Positions 58,351-64,000 of a stretch of 64,000 bases of DNA are shown here, piece after piece; position 1 is the first letter of the stretch, and every line of letters begins with the position of its first letter. Position numbers and translations under genes: made by a program. The stretch is from Zasmidium citrigriseum (taxonomy: Eukaryota; Ascomycota; Dothideomycetes; Mycosphaerellales; Mycosphaerellaceae), in contig NHNW01000073.1 of NCBI GenBank assembly GCA_002786025.1, positions 124,001-188,000 on the forward strand. The letters run 5' to 3'. A model generated the notes under the pieces. It searched no databases and was not told the origin of the DNA. It saw only the letters and a program-made list of their open reading frames with translations.

Positions 58351-61300
58351 CGAGAAAGAGCGCCACCTAGTAGAGCTAGGCTAGAAGCGGAAGTAGTTCC
58401 TCTACGGCCTAATTAAGGTAGAGGTCGAGGTCTAAGGACTAGGCGAGAGTAGAGTTATTAAGGCTCTCGTCGATAGTAGCGCTAATAGTAGTTTTATCTA
58501 CGCTAGACTAGCTAAGAAGCTATAGATCTAACCTACTAAGGAAGCCTCCGCGCCTATAGCGGCCCTTAATAGATAGCGTCTATAGACCTATAGGATTAGT
58601 AGGGTACCGCTAAAGGTTAGCGACTCCGTAAGTAAGGCGTAGAGCTACCTAACCTCCCTAGAGTATAGCGCTATTTACGGATACTAGCTCGTTCTAGGTA
58701 TACTATAGCTAGAGTAGTATAACCCGTATATAGACTTCTCCGCTAAGACTATATACTAGAGGAGTAAGCGCGGCCCTCGATAGCGAAGGGTAGGTATAGT
58801 ATTAGCTAAGGCCTTCGCTAGCCTAGCGAGAGATACCGCTATACTAATATATATCCTAGTAGTAAGGATTATAGCTAGTATAGGTAAGATTAAGCTCGAA
58901 AGGCTACTATAGGCCTATAGGGAATACGCTAACGTATTCTTAACGGAGAAAGGTATAGAATTACCTAAGTATAGGCTAGACGACCTCGCTATAGATATAG
59001 AGGAGAGTAAGGAGCCCCCTTAGGGGCTACTCTATCCGTTATTAGAGGCCGAATTAGCTATACTTAGGGACTATATTCGTACTAATCTCGAGAGGGGGTA
59101 TATTCGATACTCTACCTCGCCCGTAAGCGTAGGTATTCTCTTCGTAAAGAAGAAGAATAGTACGCTCTAGCTCTATATAGACTATAGAGGGCTTAATATA
59201 ATTATAGTTAAGAACTAATACCCCCTACTATTAATCTAGGAGTCGCTAGACTAGCTAGCCGACTACTAATACTTCTCTAAGCTAGACGTCCGTAACGCCT
59301 ACTACTATATTAGAATTCGTAAGAGCAACGAGTAGAAGACCGTATTCTAGACTAGATATAGCTATTTTAAGTATACGGTAATACTATTTAGGCTTAGTAA
59401 TACCTTAGCCTCCTTCTAAAGGTATATTAATCGCGCCCTAGCGGACCTACTAGACGTATTCTACGTAGTCTACTTAGACGATATTCTTATCTTCTCTAAG
59501 ACTAAGGAGGAATACGAAGGATATATTAACTAGGTATTATTAAGGCTAAGAAGGTATAAGCTATACGCTAAGCTCTCGAAATACGAGTTCTACTAGTCTA
59601 GTATAGACTTCCTCGGGTTCGTAGTAAGTAGGGAAGGTATTATAGTTAACCTAGAGAGGGTTAGGGTAGTCTAAGAATAGCCTATACTAGCGTTAGTAAG
59701 AGATATTAGGGTCTTTATTAGCTTCGCGAATTACTACCGCCGCTTTATACGAGCCTTCTCCTACCTCGCTACGCTCCTAAACTACTATACTAAGGGAAGC
59801 TCGCTAAGTAGGGCGTAGAAGAGGGAAGAATCGAAGTATCTAGACCTCGATAGCGAAGCTTAGGCGGCGTTTAAGTAACTTAAGTAGGCGTTCGTATCCG
59901 CGCCTATACTACGCTATTTTAACCTAGAGAAGCCTATTCGTATCGAGACTAATACCTCTAGGTATACTATATTCGAAGTCCTAAGCTAGTAGTATAAATA
60001 CGAGGGCAAATTATAGTAGTATTCTATAGGATTCTTCTCGAAGAAGATATCTACTATAGAGCGGAACTACGATACCTATAATAGGGAACTTCTAGCTATC
60101 GTAGCTACCTTTAAATATTTCCGCTACTACCTCGAGGGATTAAGATACTAGGTTAAGCTCCTTACGGACTACTATAACCTTAGGGTATTTATAACGACTA
60201 AGGCGCTATTAAGACGGTAAGTTCGCTAGGCGGAATAGTTAGCGTATATCGATTTTAGGGTCGTATATTAGCCTAGGAAGGCTAACGGGGCTATAGACGC
60301 CCTTAGTAGGCGCCTAGACTATAATACTAAGGGTTATTCGAGGTAGTAAGCGACTAAGGAGGAGGGTTAGTAGAGCCTAGACTACCTCTAACGAAGGTTT
60401 ATAGAGGCTACTTCGAGGCGAGTCCTAGCGTAGGAGGCCGCTAAGGGCTCGAAGACCTACGTATAGGGGGAAGATTACGCCTAGTCTTAGGTAGATACCG
60501 CTAAGTCGAGCCTACTAGCTAATAAGGGCGCTAGGAAGCTCTAGAAGGCCCTTATAGAGGGCGAGGACTTACTATAGAAGCGCTATTAGAAGGACGATAG
60601 CGACGTACTATAGTAGAAGGGGCGCCTATATATACCTAAAGGCGCGGACCGACTTAAGGTACTATAGGAATACTACGACGACCCCCTAGGTAGCTATTTT
60701 AGATTTAAGAGGACGATCGAGCTAGCCTAGAGAGCGTTCTACTAGCTAAAGATACGTAAGTATATTAAGGACTACGTACGTACCTACGAGGCCTATAGAC
60801 GGGTAAAACCTAGGCGCTACGCTCTATACGGTAAGCTATACGCCGAGCCGCTACTAAATAGGCTATAGGAAGACCTAACGCTCGATTTTATTATAGACCT
60901 ACCCCTAAGTAGCCTACTAGGGTAGGTATACGATTCGATTCTCGTAGTTATAGACCGCTTTACTAAGATAGCCTACTATATCCTATACTAGAAGGATATT
61001 ACCGCCAAAGGGCTAGCGGACCTATTCCTTCGCGAAGTATAGAGGCTCTATAGTAAACTACGCTCTATTACCTCTAACTAGGGCCTAATCTTAACCTCGA
61101 AGTTCTAGAGTACCCTCTACGCCTACCTAGGGATTAAGAGGAAGCTTAGTATAGCGTTCTATCCCTAAACTAATAGCTAGACGGAGCGCTAGAACTAGAC
61201 GCTAGAGTAGTACCTCCGTACGTATTATAACTACGAGGAGGATAACTAGGCTAGACTACTCTCGTTAGCAGAATTCGTATATAACGATACCTAGAACGAA

Positions 61301-61978
61301 TCTACTAGTATTACTCCTTTCTAGGCGAACTAAGTTAGGGACCTACGAAAGGTAAACTAGCTATAGATAGGGCTAGTCTAGTCTAGTAGTACTAAGGCGG
61401 AGGCTATAGCGGACTAGTTACTAGCTACGTAGAAGGCTCTCTAGGAGAGACTAAGGAGGGTTAAGAAGATATAGGCTAAGTAGTATAATAAGCGGTATCT
61501 AGACGTAGGGTTTAATATAGGCGATATAGTCTACCTATCTAACTATAATATTAAGATAGCGAGACTAAGTAGGAAGCTAGACTATAAGTATCTTAGCCCG
61601 TTCCTAATCGCCTATATAGTAAATAAGGTAGTATATACCCTAGATCTACCCGATAGTATAAAGATCTACCTAACCTTCTACGTATTACTACTAGAGAAGG
61701 CCGACCTCGATAGGTCTAGGCTATAGTAGGAGGTAATAAGATATAACGCGGAACTAGAGGAGGAGTATAACGTATAAACTATTAAGGGCTAGCGTATCGA
61801 CTCCTTAGGTAATTAGGAGTATCTAGTAGCCTAGGAGGGCTACGAGAGTAATAAAGATAGTTAGGAGCTAGTAGTATATATTAGCGAGGTAGCTATAAAG
61901 GTATATAAGGCTAGAGTAGCTAGGGAGTCGGGGAAAAGGGGCTATAAGCGGCGTAGAGGGCTAAGGAAGCGCTACTAA
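58350..61978 (+). pseudogene. pol: pol polyprotein with chromodomain, RIP-degraded
   Basis: A single frame covers all pol domains. The protease active site is ALVDSSANSSFI at 58,463, where DSG has become DSS. Reverse transcriptase spans about 59,020-59,560 with LYIDYRGLN, YFSKLDVRNAYYYIRIRK and [10 protein letters not shown]. RNase H is near 60,025-60,150 (ERNYDTYNRELLAIVATFKY). The integrase HHCC region follows (FRFKRTIELA), then the core with TLDFIIDLP, IDRFTKIAYYI and TER near 61,185; the second catalytic Asp now reads Asn (TSN-GLILTSKF). The GPY/F module is KYLSPFLIAYIVNKV and the chromodomain is EYLVA-EGYESNKDS at about 61,820-61,860. The stop is at 61,976-61,978. Many internal stops make it non-functional. 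Confidence 0.88.
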
Positions 61979-62345
61979 ATATATAAAATTAAGATATTTC
62001 GTAGAGTTTAATTAACTAGGCGTTAAGGGATATACTATATATACTAGAGTATACTTAAGAAGGTATAAACCCTTAGACTAGGCTAGTCGCTACTAGAAAG
62101 AAGGATAAAGGGTTAGACTAGACTAGACTAGCTAAGAATAGGTAGGAAAGGGCCGGGTAGGCTTCTAAAGGGTTCGCGCCCTAAGAATAGAGGATTATAA
62201 TATAAGGAAAGGGGAATATAGAGTTAAAAATAATATACTAGTACTATTACTACCCGCTATTTAAGGGCTCTTATACTAAAAGTATAAAGGTATAGCCTAG
62301 AGGGGCGTAGAGAAGATAAGAATAGTATATTATAGGGTACCTATA

Positions 62346-63216
62346 TTAATCCTCCTTAGAGAAGACCTTAGCCTTATCCTCTACCTACTTAAGGGCGAGT
62401 AGACTAGCCCTATCGGCGGCCGTCGGGGTCGGGAATATAGCTAGAATACGCTAGGCGTAGGCGTCGTAGTTACCGTCCTCGCCCTTATAGCGCTACTACT
62501 TAACCTTAAGGCGCCCGTTATCGAGCTCCTTAGCTATTATACGTAAACGGGCGCGTAACTAGGAGATTACTAGGTCCTTCTCGTTACTATTACCGTTATT
62601 CGTAGCGCTACGCTTACGCTTCTTAGGGGAGCCCTAGGTAATATTAGTATAGAATAGCGTAGAAAGGGCTAGATAAATATACCTAGTTACCTAGCTTTAG
62701 TACCTTCTCGCTAGTCGTATCCTATACGGCTATACTAGAGTACCGAGTTAGGCCGCCGTTACTATATACGGCACCTTACTCGCTAAGAAAAGGTTAGAAT
62801 AGCCTAGAATACATAAAAGAAGCCTAGTAATAACTTACTTCTCGATATTACTAGCGAAGACGATAATCTTATTAGCTAAGACCTTACTATACTTACCCTT
62901 AGTAGCCTCGATCTTATCGCGAAGCTTCTACTACTCGTCCTTATTACTCGTAGGGATCTAAAGAAGGGGTTAGAATAGGCTAGACGAGGGTAGAACCGCT
63001 AATTCTTACCTAGAAGTAGGTATAGTTATAGTTATAGGAGTACTAGTAGTACTTAGCGACGACTCCGTTAGGCTTCTTCTTAGTAGGGAGGTAGTAGAGG
63101 TCGCGTAAGTCTTCGACCTCGTCGGGCGAGCGGAGGTAGTAGATATATAGATTATCTAAGCCTAGGCCTTTCTCGGTAGAATTATAGTAGGCGTTCTTCG
63201 ACGTAGTCTTAGCTAT
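62346..63216 (-). pseudogene. antisense spliced accessory gene inside the chromovirus, RIP-degraded
   Basis: Four minus-strand exons, 63216-63010 (207), 62957-62839 (119), 62782-62683 (100) and 62633-62346 (288), total 714 bases, a multiple of three. Introns are 52, 56 and 49 bases, with donors GTAAGA, GTAAGT and GTATAT, acceptors TAG (CAG before RIP) and TTCTAAC or TACTAAT branch sites. The frame starts at an ATA that was probably ATG (IAKTTSKNAYYNSTEKGLGL) and includes LRSPDEVEDLRDLYYLPTKK, KIEATKGKYSKVLANKIIVF, a nuclear localisation-like SPKKRKRS and AIFPTPTAADRASLLALK. Every in-frame stop is explainable as Gln or Trp after RIP. The family is unknown to me. Since sense genomic RNA would not splice these introns, the gene must have been transcribed against the element. 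Confidence 0.75.
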
Positions 63217-63503
63217 AGAGCCTATAGTAGCGACTAGGCGGCGATAGGCGATTAGAGGGAAGTAAAGTAAAGGATAGGCTCGGGCTAGGCTATTAATAAT
63301 ACTAGCTAGCTATAATTAGCTATTAGCTACGTAAGAGGGGGGTTAGAAAGGCCTAGCCTAGGCTAGATAGGAACTTATAGATAATAGATAGTATTATAAA
63401 GAAGAGAAAGGAATCGAAAGATTTCGCTAGCTATATACGCTACGCGCTAAGTATAGAGACTTCTACGAATATATAATTTTTAAGGACTAGGACGATCCTC
63501 CTT

Positions 63504-63516
63504 AGGGGGAGGGGGG
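63504..63516 (+). other. polypurine tract
   Basis: AGGGGGAGGGGGG lies three bases before the 3' LTR. This is the expected plus-strand priming site of an LTR retrotransposon and confirms the element's orientation. Confidence 0.9.
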
Positions 63517-63519
63517 TAA

Positions 63520-63719
63520 TATTACGAGCTTAGGCCTACGTAACGAAGCCCGCGGCTAGCCTAGCTAATTCTAGGCCTAGCTAGCCTTAGCGTACGTAAG
63601 GTTTTCTCTAGATCCGACCTCTCTCTCCTTTCGACTTCTCTATCGATTCGAGTCGTACTATTTTTACCTATATATTACTATTCTCGCTTTTACCTACGGC
63701 TTCCTACCTAAACCTTATA
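63520..63719 (+). repeat. 3' LTR of the chromovirus
   Basis: 200 bases, 98% identical to the 5' LTR, with the same TATTACGAGC start and CCTTATA end. It follows the polypurine tract and is followed by ATAGA, the second copy of the target duplication. Confidence 0.95.
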
Positions 63720-64000
63720 ATAGAAGAGGCGTATAATACTTTATTAAAAAGAAAGGATACTTTAATAGTAAGGCTACTAAAGACTCTATTATATAAGTTT
63801 TTATTAACGTACTAGCTACTATTACTAACTTCTATTCTAACTACCCTAATAAACCTAAACTTACTAGCTTCTACCTACTATTAAAATAGATTATATATAA
63901 GTAGCTAATTAAGCTATCTAATATAGAGTAGCTTTCTACTTATATATACCCTAATAAGCTAGTACTAGATAGCCTACTTATTACTACTACTACTAACGCT
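63720..64000 (+). mobile_element. older Ty3/Gypsy remnant, part 2 (chromodomain and beyond)
   Basis: After removing the young element and one ATAGA copy, the frame ending AAA TAT AGA at 56,896 continues directly with AGA GGC GTA at 63,725. It reads RRGV-YFIKKKGYFNSKATK and then NFYSNYPNKPKL near 63,860. This is a chromodomain followed by the F-x-YPNKP tail seen in many fungal Gypsy polyproteins. The remnant continues to the window end with low CpG and many stops. Confidence 0.7.

Larger units (their letters stand above)
56897..63719 (+). mobile_element. complete chromovirus (Ty3/Gypsy LTR retrotransposon), RIP-inactivated
   Basis: A 6,823-base element bounded by two 200-base LTRs and the 5-base target duplication ATAGA (56,892-56,896 and 63,720-63,724). 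Internal order is gag with a CCHC knuckle, protease, reverse transcriptase, RNase H, integrase, GPY/F module and chromodomain, then an antisense gene, a polypurine tract and the 3' LTR. All reading frames are broken by stops at former Gln and Trp codons. Cys, His and Asp codons after T or before A have also changed (Cys and His to Tyr, Asp to Asn), which is the RIP signature. The element cannot now be autonomous. It sits inside the chromodomain of an older relative. Confidence 0.92.

Noticed and set aside
1..64000. tRNA, rRNA and CRISPR features
   Set aside because: No cloverleaf-like gene with internal A/B boxes was spotted, no rRNA sequence is present, and CRISPR arrays are not expected in nuclear fungal DNA; the tandem repeats seen have no spacer structure.

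Overview
The window is nuclear DNA of a filamentous ascomycete. Genes carry 45-220 base GT-AG introns, both strands are coded, and the set includes PRP8, cytosolic ribosomal proteins eL34 and eS19, an NDUFAF3-type complex I assembly factor, a hybrid C2H2/Zn2Cys6 regulator and heavily RIP-mutated retrotransposons. The gene content and style suggest Pezizomycotina, probably Dothideomycetes; the class is an inference.

Layout. 1-10 kb: the edge of one gene and three Myb/SANT-type transcription factor genes, all on the minus strand, separated by long non-coding stretches. 10-32.8 kb: a mostly housekeeping block with NDUFAF3-like, a small plus-strand gene with a decayed partial duplicate, PRP8 (minus) head-to-head with RPL34/eL34 (plus), a glutathione S-transferase-like gene, RPS19/eS19, an NTF2-like gene broken by a frameshift in a C7 run, a small orphan, a nitrilase, a DUF2293-like gene and a basic coiled-coil orphan. 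32.8-39.6 kb is gene-poor. 39.6-47.3 kb holds a secreted GH64 glucanase-like protein, the hybrid zinc-finger regulator and an NCS1/FCY2-type purine-cytosine permease.

At about 47.76 kb the sequence changes abruptly to a repeat block that runs to the window end. CpA and TpG are almost absent and TpA is very common, the mark of saturated repeat-induced point mutation (RIP). The block includes: an unclassified 5.6-kb stretch full of TATAGCTATA-like palindromes, with an inverted-repeat element and a 163-base tandem repeat; an old CpG-poor Ty3/Gypsy remnant; a ~0.7-kb repeat inserted in its integrase; and a structurally complete young chromovirus (56,897-63,719, 200-base LTRs, 5-base target duplication ATAGA) inserted exactly inside the old element's chromodomain.

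The most unusual observation is inside the young chromovirus. Between the pol stop and the 3' LTR lies a RIP-damaged gene on the opposite strand (63,216 to 62,346). Four exons can be joined through three introns with intact frame arithmetic to about 237 codons. Introns can survive retrotransposition only if they are antisense to the genomic RNA, so this looks like a genuine antisense accessory gene of the element. Its protein has a PKKRKR-type nuclear localisation motif and no family that I recognise.
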